DNA from: Maribacter aestuarii | GTDB lineage: Bacteria > Bacteroidota > Bacteroidia > Flavobacteriales > Flavobacteriaceae | Length of the DNA stretch: 64,000 bases | Direction: 5' to 3' | Assembly (NCBI RefSeq): GCF_027474845.2 | Contig: NZ_CP107031.2 | Location: 3,673,001 to 3,737,000, forward strand | In this document: positions 28,700 through 38,380 of the stretch, piece by piece | Layout: every line of letters begins with the position of its first letter | How positions within the stretch are numbered: position 1 is the first letter of the stretch | Translations under genes and position numbers: made by a program | The notes under the pieces: model-generated | Databases searched by the model: none | What the model saw: the letters and a program-made list of their open reading frames with translations, nothing else | Told to the model about the DNA's origin: nothing

Positions 28700-28739
28700 C
28701 ACTTTAAATTTATAATCATAATTTAAAACATATTAGTAT

Positions 28740-29411
28740 ATGTCACATAAAGTAAAGATTCAAGAGATAGGTTTTATCACCCATAATGTTCTGCAAATAC
28801 AAGCACAAAAACCAGCAGATTATAATTTTACTCCGGGACAAGCTACTGAGGTAGCTTTAGACAAAGAAGGATGGCGCGATAAAAAACGACCATTTACTTT
28901 TACAAGTCTACCTGGAGACGGTTATTTGCAGTTTACTATAAAAGTCTACCCCAAACATGATGGTGTAACGGATATGCTCCAAACTTTGGAACAGGGCGAT
29001 AATTTACTATTGGAAGACCCTTGGGGCGCTATATCGTACCAAGGTCCTGGTGTTTTTATAGCAGGTGGTGCAGGAGTAACTCCTTTTGTAGCCATAATTA
29101 AAGAATTAGCACAGAAAAATGAATTGTCCGGAATTAAATTGCTTTTCGGGAACAAGAGGGAACGTGATATCATCTTACAGTCCCAGTTTGAAAGGTGGTT
29201 GGGAAAGGATTTCATTAATATTCTATCCGATGAGCACAGTAGCAAATTTCCTCATGGTCATATTGACAAAGAATTTTTAAAAGAACACATAGATAATACA
29301 GATAGTAAATTTTATCTTTGTGGGCCACCGCCTATGATGAAATCGTTACAAGCCGATCTTCAGGAATTGGGTATTTCCAAAGGACAATTAGTAGCTGAAG
29401 ATTTATCCTGA
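28740..29411 (+). CDS. Flavodoxin/ferredoxin reductase-like FAD/NAD oxidoreductase
   Basis: The 223-residue protein has the ferredoxin-NADP reductase fold: FAD-binding 'KKRPFTFTSLPGD', the linker 'LEDPWGAISY', the NAD-binding 'GVFIAGGAGVTPFVAI' and the C-terminal 'KFYLCGPPPMMKSLQ'. No 2Fe-2S domain is attached. It may supply electrons to the enzymes before it. It ends the redox operon. Confidence 0.88.
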   Translation: MSHKVKIQEIGFITHNVLQIQAQKPADYNFTPGQATEVALDKEGWRDKKRPFTFTSLPGDGYLQFTIKVYPKHDGVTDMLQTLEQGDNLLLEDPWGAISYQGPGVFIAGGAGVTPFVAIIKELAQKNELSGIKLLFGNKRERDIILQSQFERWLGKDFINILSDEHSSKFPHGHIDKEFLKEHIDNTDSKFYLCGPPPMMKSLQADLQELGISKGQLVAEDLS

Positions 29412-29654
29412 AGTTAAATCGATTTATCCACGCGACAGCAAAATAGATAAAGAAGATTATAGCTGATTAGTGTACCCTTAAGTCAATTTCTTTGTAGAAA
29501 AGGATATTTGCCATGTTTTGTTAGTATATTTATGGAGCTTTGTATCATATACTTCCATATCAACGAGCAAAGCCAATTTTTAGTTAAAAATACTTATTCC
29601 CGAAGCAAATCTTAACAAAATCGTTTCGTATCGTTCTATGTTAGTTCAGCACTC

Positions 29655-30191
29655 ATGAGAATTTTAGTCATACTAACTTTTTTTTCATTTATGAATCAGG
29701 ACACATCTGCACTTATTTACAATTTTAAGAATCATAACAATGGTAAGCCGTGTTATATCGTGGATGATGGTGTAATGGGTGGCTTATCCGAAGGAAAAAT
29801 CATTGTGAACCAAGCAGGGAATGGTGTTTTTAGCGGGTATGTTACAACTGAAAATAATGGTGGCTTTTCATCTGTACGTTATGAAATGGATAAGAAAGAC
29901 GTCTCCCGGTTCTCTAAGGTAGTTATTAAATTAAAAGGTGATGGTAAGGAGTATCAGTTTCGCATTAAAAGTGACGCCTCTCAGCGATATTCATACGTCA
30001 AAAGTTTTATGACGTCAGGGGATTGGGAACTAATAAGGCTATCATTTAATGATTTTATTCCAATGTTTCGAAGAAATACATTGAAAAAACCCAATTATCA
30101 AGGGAAAATAATGGAAGAAGTTGCCTTTTTGATTGGAAATAATCGAAAAGAAAATTTTACCTTAGAAATTGAAAAAATCTATCTAGAGTAA
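29655..30191 (+). CDS. CIA30-family protein
   Basis: The 178-residue product has a short hydrophobic N-terminus and matches the CIA30 (complex I intermediate-associated protein 30) beta-sandwich family: 'IVDDGVMGGLSEGKI', 'NNGGFSSVRYEM', 'YQFRIKSDA' and 'LIRLSFNDF'. Bacterial members are of unclear role and probably bind carbohydrates or act in complex assembly. It is followed 36 bp later by a DoxX-like gene. Confidence 0.82.
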   Translation: MRILVILTFFSFMNQDTSALIYNFKNHNNGKPCYIVDDGVMGGLSEGKIIVNQAGNGVFSGYVTTENNGGFSSVRYEMDKKDVSRFSKVVIKLKGDGKEYQFRIKSDASQRYSYVKSFMTSGDWELIRLSFNDFIPMFRRNTLKKPNYQGKIMEEVAFLIGNNRKENFTLEIEKIYLE

Positions 30192-30227
30192 ACAGTATAA
30201 TATTAATTAATTTTAAGACTAATTTCT

Positions 30228-30596
30228 ATGGACTATTTCACAGTTGCACTACAATGTATTGTTGCCATAAGTATTCTCAACGTTTGGTTGATTCAAAATA
30301 AGAAACCGACACAATGGCGAGGCGGTAATGCTACCACTATTATCGAGGAGTTCAAAGTGTATGGACTTCCAGTTTGGATGTGCTATGTTGTTGGCACTTT
30401 AAAAGTTATTCTTGCCCTAGGGCTTTTGGCTGCAATTTGGTATCCTGAACTTAGAGAACCCTCAGCATTAGGCCTTGCATTCTTATTGCTAGGGTCCATA
30501 GCCATGCACATCAAAATTAAAGACCCTTTAAAAAAATCTTTTCCAGCTTTTTTATTTTTAATTATGTGTCTTTACATCGCTTTTCCCATTTTTTAG
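30228..30596 (+). CDS. DoxX-like integral membrane protein (copy 1)
   Basis: The 122-residue protein has four hydrophobic helices of the DoxX/DoxD type and the conserved 'GTLKVILALGLLAAIWYPEL' helix, with 'HIKIKDPLKKSFPAF' before the last helix. Members are linked to quinone or thiosulfate redox chemistry in other organisms, but the role here is unknown. It is convergent with a second, related protein 7 bp away. Confidence 0.75.
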   Translation: MDYFTVALQCIVAISILNVWLIQNKKPTQWRGGNATTIIEEFKVYGLPVWMCYVVGTLKVILALGLLAAIWYPELREPSALGLAFLLLGSIAMHIKIKDPLKKSFPAFLFLIMCLYIAFPIF

Positions 30597-30603
30597 GAAA
30601 TCG

Positions 30604-30954
30604 CTACCAATAGGAAAGAAGATGATAGAATATGTATGCGTTTAGCAAGGCATAAAATAAGGATGGGGCCGCCTGTAAAAAGGTGTCCTTAATCTTAAGT
30701 CGTACTAGAAATCCTAACAACATTAAAATAGACAGTCCGGCCGCAGCAAAAATCTGTAAAAAAGGGGAGTAGTACATCCCAATGAGTAATCCTAAACCGC
30801 CTATTAATTGAAGCGCGCCAACAGTTTTTCGATAGGATGCCAGTCCATATCTTTCAAACTCCAGTTTCATATTTTTCGTCAAAAAACAAGCCAATCCAAA
30901 GAATAAAAAAGAAAACCCTGAAAATAAGGTCAGGTATGCCAATGCCTTTATCAT
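30604..30954 (-). CDS. DoxX-like integral membrane protein (copy 2)
   Basis: A 116-residue four-helix membrane protein related in layout to the convergent gene at 30228-30596 ('ALQLIGGLGLLIGMYYSPF', 'RLKIKDTFLQAAPSLF'). Function unknown. Its start is at the reverse-strand ATG at 30954. Confidence 0.72.
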   Translation of the reverse strand: MIKALAYLTLFSGFSFLFFGLACFLTKNMKLEFERYGLASYRKTVGALQLIGGLGLLIGMYYSPFLQIFAAAGLSILMLLGFLVRLKIKDTFLQAAPSLFYALLNAYIFYHLLSYW

Positions 30955-31080
30955 TGCTATTGAATTGATTTTTTATGAAAGAAAGAAACTACTAAGCTAA
31001 TAACTGAAAGTTACACCTACTAGCATAAACCAAAGAATATTGAAGAAATGTAGATTTGCGAACTAAAGAGTGTGACCAAT

Positions 31081-31115
31081 AAAAAAGCCGACCATCGGGT
31101 CGGCTTTTTGTTTTA
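31081..31115 (-). terminator. Intrinsic terminator after rpoD
   Basis: AAAAGCCGACC and GGTCGGCTTTT form an 11-bp stem with a four-base loop (ATCG). T-runs occur on both sides, so it works after rpoD on the reverse strand and could also stop forward transcription. Confidence 0.92.
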
Positions 31116-31131
31116 TTTTAACTGCTACTCC

Positions 31132-31992
31132 CTACAAATAGGCTTGTAGCACCTTGTTATGAGAACGTTTCCTCAGAATTCGAATAGCTTTCTCCCTAAT
31201 CTGACGTACGCGCTCCCTGGTAATATCAAAAAGTTCTCCTATTTCACCAAGGCTTTTGGGATTTCTTTCACCAAGGCCGTAATAAAGGCGAATAATTTCA
31301 CTTTCTCTTTCCGGAAGTGTTTTCAAAGCTTGATTTATATCGGTACTTAGCGAATCCTTCATCATTTTGTCATCTGGTCTGGGTGCATCTTTGGATTGCA
31401 TTACATTATACAAGTTACCAGATTCGCCCTCCTCAAAAGGAGCATCCATGGACAAGTGCTTGCCCGAGTTTTTCATGGCCAATTTAACTTGAGATCTACT
31501 CATATCCAGTTCATTGGCAATCTCAATGGCACTAGGTGGGCGTTCGTATGCTTGTTCTAAAGACGAATAAGCCTTTTTAATTTTACTGATTTCCCCAATT
31601 TTGTTCAATGGCAATCGTACCATACGTGATTGTTGGGACATTGCCTGTAAAATGGACTGTCTGATCCACCATACCGCGTAGGATATAAACTTGAAACCTC
31701 TAGTCTCATCAAAGCGCTTTGCTGCTTTAACTAATCCTATATTTCCCTCGTTGATAAGGTCGGAAAGTCTTAAACCGCTTCCCTGGTATTGTTTTGCGGT
31801 GGAAACAACAAAACGTAAGTTTGCGTTTACTAATTTATTTAGGGCAACTTGATCTCCTTCACGAATTCTTCTGGCCAGTTCTACTTCCTCGTCGGCCGTA
31901 ATTAAATCTATTTTCGATATTTCTTGAAAGTATTTTTCTAATGATTTGGTATCTCTGTTTGTAATTTGTTTCGTGATTTTAAGTTGCCTCAT
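31132..31992 (-). CDS. rpoD: RNA polymerase primary sigma factor (Bacteroidota type)
   Basis: The 286-residue sigma-70 lacks most of region 1.1 and the non-conserved insert, as in Bacteroidota primary sigma factors. Region 1.2 is '[16 protein letters not shown]', region 2 includes '[16 protein letters not shown]', '[20 protein letters not shown]' and the -10-binding '[15 protein letters not shown]', and region 4 ends with '[19 protein letters not shown]'. It directs housekeeping transcription at TTG-N19-TAnnTTTG promoters. The gene stands alone with a strong terminator. Confidence 0.95.
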   Translation of the reverse strand: MRQLKITKQITNRDTKSLEKYFQEISKIDLITADEEVELARRIREGDQVALNKLVNANLRFVVSTAKQYQGSGLRLSDLINEGNIGLVKAAKRFDETRGFKFISYAVWWIRQSILQAMSQQSRMVRLPLNKIGEISKIKKAYSSLEQAYERPPSAIEIANELDMSRSQVKLAMKNSGKHLSMDAPFEEGESGNLYNVMQSKDAPRPDDKMMKDSLSTDINQALKTLPERESEIIRLYYGLGERNPKSLGEIGELFDITRERVRQIREKAIRILRKRSHNKVLQAYL

Positions 31993-32271
31993 ATATTTCT
32001 TTAAGTTAAAATTTCTTACTTATAATTTAAAAAAAAAATGGAGAAAACCTAATAAATACTAGGTTTCTTTGCTTTTTTTCTTGAAATCTGATTAAAAATG
32101 ATGAATTTATGTTTTATAAAATTTTAAAATCAGTTTAATTTCCAGACCGATTCTTAAAAGACCATCATTTTCTATGAGGATTTATACCTATTTGTAAGTT
32201 TTTTCTTTTTAATAATTTTTTGAAAGCCTAACTACTTCAAAATCAAATACTCAGTTATTATTCATTTCAAA

Positions 32272-32302
32272 TTGTTACAAAATGTTTTGAATAATAGTTT
32301 AG
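32272..32302 (+). promoter_or_regulatory. Weak candidate promoter for the metalloprotease gene
   Basis: TTG at 32272-32274, a 20-base spacer and TAGTTTAG at 32295-32302, a partial match to TAnnTTTG. Otherwise the 31993-32390 gap is AT-rich with an A10 run next to rpoD and an imperfect hairpin near 32045-32066. Confidence 0.35.
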
Positions 32303-32331
32303 AAGTGATTAATTTAACAGCAATTCGAAAT

Positions 32332-32369
32332 GAACTGCTTTCTTTTGAACAGCAGTTCTTATTTTTTAA
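32332..32369 (+). terminator. Terminator-like hairpin in the leader of the metalloprotease gene
   Basis: GAACTGCT (32332-32339) pairs with AGCAGTTC (32351-32358) and is followed by TTATTTTTT. It ends about 22 bp before the ATG at 32391 and would lie inside the leader if the upstream promoter is used. Confidence 0.5.
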
Positions 32370-32390
32370 CAAATAATCTTTTAGTTTACT

Positions 32391-33428
32391 ATGAAAAACA
32401 CATTAAAAAGTTCCCTGCGAATAGGGAGTAGCGTCTTAGTCTGTAGTGCTTTGCTTTTAGCTTCTTGTTCGCAGGAGGCCTTACCGACCGAGGAGACACA
32501 AGCACTACCCGTTTCCCAAGATTTGACCATTGCCTTAAAAGCCCCGTCTACTGACCCCATCATTATTGATGATTTAGGCACAGATGCACTCAAAACAACC
32601 GAAGCACCCGGTGTTGACCGAGGACGATTCAACATTACTTTAAGCTACCTACTACCACCAACACCAAGACAAGTAGAGGTCTTTGAAGCTGCGGCAGCAC
32701 GTTGGGAACGGATCATTATCAAAGACGAGCCATCATTTACAGGTACTCTTCCTTCAGCCTTTGAGGGCTTTCCAGCCTTAGTGGATGAGGGAACGGTTGA
32801 TGATATTATTATTGAAGTAGCATTGGCCCCTATTGATGGACCTGGTCGTGTTCTAGGTCAAGCTGGACCACGATTTGTGCGTACAGATGATTTCTTAACA
32901 TTATCGGGTGTTATGTTCTTTGATGTAGATGACTTAGACTTTTTGGAAGAACTGGATTTGTTCGAGGAAGTAATTGTTCATGAAATGGGTCATGTATTAG
33001 GTGTAGGTACGCTTTGGAACGTTGCGCCTTTTGGTTTTGACAGAACCCTGAGAGGAGGTTCCGATGATAACCCTTATTTCTTAGGTAGTAAAGCCAATGT
33101 ATTCTGGAATGCAGAAGGTGGAACTGACGAATTACCTATTGAGGGTGATTTTGGTCCAGGAACTAGATTTGGTCACTGGGATGAAGCCGCGTTGAACAAT
33201 GAGTTGATGACCGGTTTCTTGAACTTGGGTGAAAATCCGTTGAGTAGAATTACGGCAGGGTCTATGAAGGATCTAGGTTACGGTTCAGCCTCTGTTGGTG
33301 AATCTTATGATTTACCCAAAGGTACACCAGGTGTCGCTGCTAAAGGTTCTGGTTCCAATGAAGGACTTCATATTGCTAGTATGGAAACTTTGCTTCAACC
33401 CGTTGGTTTTGTGAATATGAAGAAATAG
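32391..33428 (+). CDS. Leishmanolysin-like zinc metalloprotease lipoprotein
   Basis: The 345-residue lipoprotein (lipobox LASC, Cys26) has the metzincin-type motif HEMGHVLGVGTLW (His197, Glu198, His201), with a likely third ligand at His262 in 'FGHWDEAALNNELMTG'. The spaced third His and the following 'ELMTG' Met-turn match peptidase family M8 (leishmanolysin). It should act on proteins outside the cell or at its surface. It stands alone between a leader hairpin and its own terminator. Confidence 0.88.
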   Translation: MKNTLKSSLRIGSSVLVCSALLLASCSQEALPTEETQALPVSQDLTIALKAPSTDPIIIDDLGTDALKTTEAPGVDRGRFNITLSYLLPPTPRQVEVFEAAAARWERIIIKDEPSFTGTLPSAFEGFPALVDEGTVDDIIIEVALAPIDGPGRVLGQAGPRFVRTDDFLTLSGVMFFDVDDLDFLEELDLFEEVIVHEMGHVLGVGTLWNVAPFGFDRTLRGGSDDNPYFLGSKANVFWNAEGGTDELPIEGDFGPGTRFGHWDEAALNNELMTGFLNLGENPLSRITAGSMKDLGYGSASVGESYDLPKGTPGVAAKGSGSNEGLHIASMETLLQPVGFVNMKK

Positions 33429-33462
33429 TAGTTTCTTAATCATATTGTAATACCAAATATTT

Positions 33463-33512
33463 AAAAGAGCTTGTAACGACCAAAGTGTTCCGTTACAAGT
33501 TCTTTTCGTTTT
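33463..33512 (+). terminator. Intrinsic terminator after the metalloprotease gene
   Basis: A stem of about 16 bp with CTTGTAACG and CGTTACAAG at its core, one G-T pair, and a 12-base loop (33479-33490). The right arm runs into TTTTCGTTTTT. Confidence 0.85.
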
Positions 33513-33840
33513 TGTGCAAGCCTTTAGGGCTGTAAATATATTATACCAAAAAATAAGGAATATTGGCTTTTAAAAATTTATGCAGACTTCGGATATTGAA
33601 TATGTGGAATAGTCCTTCGAAAAGTAATCCTTTTTTTATCATCAAGTCTAATAAATTTTCATTTGGAACGATATTTCAATGTAAGCCAAGGGATGAGGGC
33701 AGTACTTGTTTAATCAGAATAATCGACCGACAGTAATTTTTGTAACGTTAATTCAAATTTCGTAACAAAACAGATAAAGTACATATTAAATATCCTAGTC
33801 AAAATTGTCGACCTTATTGGCTGCGTACTGAAATATGGAT
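33513..33840. other. Gene-free gap between the metalloprotease and ATP-grasp genes
   Basis: I see no open frame of useful length, RNA gene or repeat in this stretch. It follows the terminator of the forward gene and ends at the stop of the reverse ATP-grasp gene. Confidence 0.6.
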
Positions 33841-34887
33841 TTATTGTACTTGCTCCAGCAATTTTTTAATAGATAGGGTTTTTCTGAGGCCTTTTTCCGT
33901 ACGATCTGATAATAACAAATGAAAGTCATGATTAACCTCTACAATCGTAGGACCTCTTGGGGTTATAGCAACATCCCAACCTAAAAGAGGGAAATCAAAC
34001 AAAGAAGATACTTGGGCTACTAATTCCTTAACTTCTTGATAATGTGGTAATTGTAGGTTTTCGAAAATTATGCCTGTATCTGGATGTTTTTGAAAAATAC
34101 CCCCACCATTATCAATTAGTTGTAAACCTTCATCACGCAGTTTACCTGTTTCTTTATCAAATGGTACAACAATTCCGCCCTTATGGGCATTGTCTACGAT
34201 AGACCCGGTCCTGCCAACTCGGACCAATCCAGAAAGAATTTCCACTTCATTCCCTTCGTTTTTGTAAGTGGCTATTCTTAAAGTATTTACACTAGAAGGA
34301 TTTATCATCTTCAAAACTTCATTTTGCGGAATAACTTCCTGAAATATGAATGACCTGGAAAATATCATGTCTATTAAATCATCCTCTATTTTTTGATGGG
34401 TAGCCTTTCTTAGGATAAAGATATTCTCTCCCTTAACTCCATCCACGGGCTTACAAAAAATATGTTCAATTTTCTTTTCTCTAAAAACTTTCGTTAAAAA
34501 AGAACAAAAGTCATTTTTAGTTTCTATTTCAAAAATTTTTCCCTCGTAAGCAAATTGGTTTTTTGAATTATGAAAAAAAATTGGGGGAGTAGGAATATTG
34601 TTCATTGCCAAAAACTCTGCGAACAGCAATTTATTTTGCACTAAGACAATTTGTTTTTTTGCCAATGATTTTGACCATTGAAGTAACTTAGAATTTTCTT
34701 TAAGGCTTAGGTAATCATTATAATTATCGACGTTTTTCCTATAAAGCAAATGCGAAATGTAATTTAATGGGAAGCTCTTACTGGTCATATATAATGATGT
34801 GAGTTCCCTCAAAATTTTAGACCAACTTTTCTTATTCTTATCCTTAAAAAAAAATAACAGTACCTGCCTTTTCCTTTTTGATATCAT
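33841..34887 (-). CDS. Sugar-transfer-associated ATP-grasp enzyme
   Basis: The 348-residue protein matches the ATP-grasp family often found with exopolysaccharide genes (ATPgrasp_ST). Seen: 'HIFCKPVDGVKGENIFIL' (nucleotide-binding Lys and Gly-rich loop), 'SFIFQEVIPQNEVL', 'VNTLRIATY', 'DNAHKGGIVVPFD' and the metal-binding 'LGWDVAITPRGPTIVEVNHDF'. It should form an amide or ester bond at the cost of ATP, but the substrate is unknown. No glycosyltransferase lies beside it here. The N-terminus is strongly basic. Confidence 0.82.
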   Translation of the reverse strand: MISKRKRQVLLFFFKDKNKKSWSKILRELTSLYMTSKSFPLNYISHLLYRKNVDNYNDYLSLKENSKLLQWSKSLAKKQIVLVQNKLLFAEFLAMNNIPTPPIFFHNSKNQFAYEGKIFEIETKNDFCSFLTKVFREKKIEHIFCKPVDGVKGENIFILRKATHQKIEDDLIDMIFSRSFIFQEVIPQNEVLKMINPSSVNTLRIATYKNEGNEVEILSGLVRVGRTGSIVDNAHKGGIVVPFDKETGKLRDEGLQLIDNGGGIFQKHPDTGIIFENLQLPHYQEVKELVAQVSSLFDFPLLGWDVAITPRGPTIVEVNHDFHLLLSDRTEKGLRKTLSIKKLLEQVQ

Positions 34888-35092
34888 ATAGGTGATTTAC
34901 CTTTTTATGGTTATTCTTTTTTTGATTTGATCAAGCCTACCGTAAAAAAACACATAATCGAAACTTTCCTTCTCCTCATCGAAACTATTACATAGCCTCT
35001 GTAAACTGTCTTTTAAAAACGAAAAGTCTTGATTATTTATTGTTAAATTAGCCCTTCAATATTAATAATTGTGCTTATAACTTCATATTACT

Positions 35093-35776
35093 ATGAATAT
35101 AATTATTGAACCAAAAAAAATATTGGGTTTGTTGCTTGTTTTTATTTTATTGCTTCAAATTACGAATATTGTAGGTTTACTCTTCTATTTTAATGATAAC
35201 AACATTGGTTGGCTTTTCAATCTATTTAATATTAGAACAGAAGGGAACATTCCTGCTTATTATTCGTCAATGACTATTTTAATTGCTTCTTTCTTGCTTG
35301 GTTTTATTTCATTATTTCGGAATAAAAACGGATTGAGTTATTCGCTATGGCAAATTCTAGCTGTTATATTTTTTTATTTATCCATTGACGAAGCAGTTCA
35401 ACTCCATGAGCGAGTTGGGGTTATAGTTGATAACAACCTCAATTTAGAGGGGTATTTATCTTGGGGATGGGTAATTCCTTATGGAATACTATTTGTACTT
35501 TTCTCACTGGTCTATTATTTCAAATTTCTACCACAACTTCCCAAAAAGATTGCTTGGCTGTTTATTTTATCAGGAGCCATATTTGTACTTGGGGCCATAG
35601 GCGTTGAAATGATAGCTGCTAATAATTATAATTCTGACAATTTTTCGGAAATTGTGAATGCCATATGTTACAGTATCGAAGAATTTCTTGAAATGTTAGG
35701 TATAGCCTTATTTATTTATAGTTTATTGCTATATATCAAAGAAGAAATTGTAATTACGTTGAAAGAAACTACTTGA
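35093..35776 (+). CDS. Hypothetical six-helix membrane protein
   Basis: The 227-residue protein has about six hydrophobic helices. The third is followed by 'LSIDEAVQLHERVG', a charged D-E/H-E pattern I have seen in an unnamed family of membrane proteins. A second acidic stretch, 'SIEEFLEMLGIALF', precedes the last helix. Function unknown. Confidence 0.7.
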   Translation: MNIIIEPKKILGLLLVFILLLQITNIVGLLFYFNDNNIGWLFNLFNIRTEGNIPAYYSSMTILIASFLLGFISLFRNKNGLSYSLWQILAVIFFYLSIDEAVQLHERVGVIVDNNLNLEGYLSWGWVIPYGILFVLFSLVYYFKFLPQLPKKIAWLFILSGAIFVLGAIGVEMIAANNYNSDNFSEIVNAICYSIEEFLEMLGIALFIYSLLLYIKEEIVITLKETT

Positions 35777-36207
35777 ATTTTACGAAGTATTTTTGTTCTG
35801 TTTACACTACTTATGCTCGTCTTAATTTAGACCATAGCTCCTTTAAAATTTTCATCTAGCAATATCTTCTGAAAAAGAAGGGAAATCGGGCCTTATTATA
35901 AGGTCATGAATATCTGTAAAATGGTTGAGAAAAAATGAACGCATATTTATTATGTGAGCCGTTGGAGGTCCTTAACCCTATCAAAGGTCAGTAGGTGACT
36001 AACTCCAAAGAAAAAAGTGAATGATTCCTATAAAACCAAATAACAAGCTATGAATAAATGTGTATGAAGTGGTTATCAAAGTTAATTTCTAATGCTATAA
36101 AATATGGGTAGGATAGGAAAAGACTGGGATTAAATATATCCCGCTTCAAAAGCAATAGTCCCATAAGACATATATTTTATGGGACTTTGGCAAAATAGGC
36201 TATTAAT
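35777..36207. other. Gene-free gap with an inverted repeat
   Basis: No intact gene is seen. AGTCCCATAA (36157-36166) and TTATGGGACT (36177-36186) form a perfect 10-bp hairpin with a ten-base loop but no strong T-run, so it may be a weak terminator or a binding site. Confidence 0.45.
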
Positions 36208-36363
36208 TTAAAGTCTTTCAATAATCATGGAAGAAAAATACTTGACTCCAGTCCTAATGGCCTCTTCATCTGCTGCAAAGTTGGAGGTGTGTGGCATACC
36301 TATAATTCCTTTCTCCGAATTGGATACCGATTTGACCAACGAAAGGAGGAAGGCAATTTTACA
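36208..36363 (-). pseudogene. Possible 3-prime remnant of a hydrolase gene
   Basis: On the reverse strand a 51-codon open stretch without a start codon reads as protein-like sequence (…EKGIIGMPHTSNFAADEEA…, then 'TGVKYFSSMIIERL' and stop). The 'HTSNFAADEEAI' segment loosely resembles the C-terminal end of M20-type amidohydrolases. The frame is closed by TGA just upstream. It may be the end of a decayed gene; the family assignment is a guess. Confidence 0.3.
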
Positions 36364-36406
36364 TCAAGTATGATTTTTCATGATTCAAACAAAATAAATC
36401 TGAAGA

Positions 36407-38005
36407 CTACGGACAGCTTGGCGCTTTCCAATCTAGATACATAAGATTCCAGGCTGTTTCATAACCTATCTTATGTGCTGCCCAAGACTTCCAGGCCGCA
36501 GAAGTTTTATCGGTAGGCTCTTCGCCTAAATCGCAACTACCTGTAAGTAAGGTGTACATAAATCCTGCTGTAGCTTTATCCAAATCCCGATTCATATGCC
36601 AGCTATCACGGTAAGCGGAGGTTACGATATTCATTTCTTTAAGCTGTGCAAAAAGGGTACGTATAGGAGCCGCCCTAGCGTAGGGCAATTCGGATTGACG
36701 TACCATGTAAAGCGCAACACCAAGATCAGTTCCGTTTTCAGATTGCGACCCTCGCTTGTCGATACCGTACAACATGGAGGTGTTTCCGGTTGCTGAACCA
36801 TCCTGCATAGGAAATCCAAAAGAAAAATCAAATAACGAAGGGTCTATCTTATAACGCTTGTTGGCCTCGAAATTGGTATTTGCCCTACCAAAATTAAAAT
36901 GGATAGGAGCAGGGCCATCACGTTCCAAGGTTTTATCCGATTTGCCAAACACCCAATTCAATCCACCTAGAATACCATTTTCACTACTGGTGCCAGTATG
37001 GTTATAATGCATTGTCATTTCAGTGATGTCACAAGCTGAAAATGGTGAAACAAAACTACGAACACCCGAAAAGTGAGGTTCATCCGCAGCATTCTTAAAG
37101 GTGGAAAATACGGTTTCAGCGATGGAAGCATCATACTCATAGGCAGATTCAGCAGCACTTTTTCCATAAACTTGGGAGTATATGGCCGCTGCCGCAGTGT
37201 AGGCACCATTAGGTGAAGGGTGCGATGTACTTTCATCCTTTTTATCATTACCAAGCGCTTGCCATGCAAGTCCTGCAGGGATGGTTTGTAAATCTACTTT
37301 TGCACCTTCTGCAGTACGGTACGTGAATTCTTCAAAGTGCCCTATGTTGGGCAATGACGATTCTGTCTTGGGCCACATCATCATAAGTAGGGGTTTTGCA
37401 CCACCTTCCATAACTTTAGCGGCAATCTTATTAACTCCCAAGGAATAATATCCGGGTAGGGTAGATACCAAATAAGGGTCCGCAGCAATAACCACGTAGT
37501 CCCATTTTTTTTCACCTTTACCAGAGAGTTTGTCCATTCGGTTTTCCATACCCTCCGGCCAATAGTAGTACTGCACTAGGGAATGACTATAGTGGGTATA
37601 GTCGTATTCATTACCTCCAGATCCAAGAGCCACTGTAACTGTCTTATTCTTATAAATATCTTCCGATTCTACATAAACCGCAACGGAGTTATTTATATCA
37701 TTGCTGAGGATTTTACTCAATTCAATGGCAATATTGTCCGGCGCAAAGGGTTCCGTACCTGCATTTATTGATTTACTGGTCCCCAAAATCAAGACATTCA
37801 GTTCACCGTCACCATTAATATCGGCATTTGCAGGTTGCTCCGGCTTATTTTCAAATTCACCTTCTGTTACATCCTCTACATCGGTATCCATAACGTCCAG
37901 AACAGCGTCGCTACTGCAGGCTGTGAAACAAATGGTGAAAATTAAAAGTATAAATGGATTCCAAACCTTACGATTCCTTTTTGCATTCTTGTCCATAATT
38001 TTCAT
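36407..38005 (-). CDS. SGNH-hydrolase-like lipoprotein (DUF4886-like)
   Basis: The 532-residue lipoprotein (lipobox FTAC followed by Ser-Ser-Asp) has an acidic linker and then 'ELNVLILGTSKSINAG', which looks like the GDS-type first block of an SGNH hydrolase, 'WDYVVIAADPYL' and 'HPSPNGAYTAAAAIY', the expected Asp/His-containing C-terminal block. It may be an esterase or deacetylase at the outer membrane, but the family link is by eye only. The start may be the ATG three codons later. It contains an intact A8 run (37505-37512). Confidence 0.65.
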   Translation of the reverse strand: MKIMDKNAKRNRKVWNPFILLIFTICFTACSSDAVLDVMDTDVEDVTEGEFENKPEQPANADINGDGELNVLILGTSKSINAGTEPFAPDNIAIELSKILSNDINNSVAVYVESEDIYKNKTVTVALGSGGNEYDYTHYSHSLVQYYYWPEGMENRMDKLSGKGEKKWDYVVIAADPYLVSTLPGYYSLGVNKIAAKVMEGGAKPLLMMMWPKTESSLPNIGHFEEFTYRTAEGAKVDLQTIPAGLAWQALGNDKKDESTSHPSPNGAYTAAAAIYSQVYGKSAAESAYEYDASIAETVFSTFKNAADEPHFSGVRSFVSPFSACDITEMTMHYNHTGTSSENGILGGLNWVFGKSDKTLERDGPAPIHFNFGRANTNFEANKRYKIDPSLFDFSFGFPMQDGSATGNTSMLYGIDKRGSQSENGTDLGVALYMVRQSELPYARAAPIRTLFAQLKEMNIVTSAYRDSWHMNRDLDKATAGFMYTLLTGSCDLGEEPTDKTSAAWKSWAAHKIGYETAWNLMYLDWKAPSCP

Positions 38006-38380
38006 GGGCTATTTTATTAGGGATAAAACAATCGATTCTTAAAAAGAACAATTTGTTTCGTGTTGAACGTTCATAAGGACGCTTAAGTGTTTTCACATCA
38101 TACTAATCGATGAACGGTCGTCATATCATCGGAAAAACAGGAAAAAATTATATGAAAACAGCGAAGATCTCTATGCAGTAACCATAGGAACGAGGTTTAA
38201 ATACGAATGGATGCTATATGTTGCTAAATCAGTTTCTATCTCGTAAGGGTTCAGTCATAATACGTTTTCTGCATTTTTTACCATAAGAGCGTCACTTGGC
38301 TTAGACGTAATCAAATCTAAAACAAGCAATTAGTACTAAAGCGGTATCTATTACGTTCTATCTAGACCAAAATCCAGATT
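38006..38380. other. Gene-free divergent gap
   Basis: This gap separates the reverse SGNH-like gene from the forward propeller gene and must hold both promoters. I could not place a clear TAnnTTTG element and see no repeat or RNA gene. Confidence 0.5.

Noticed and set aside
30228..30954. Convergent DoxX-like pair as a toxin-antitoxin or special module
   Set aside because: Both are ordinary small membrane proteins of one broad family; convergent orientation gives no sign of joint function.
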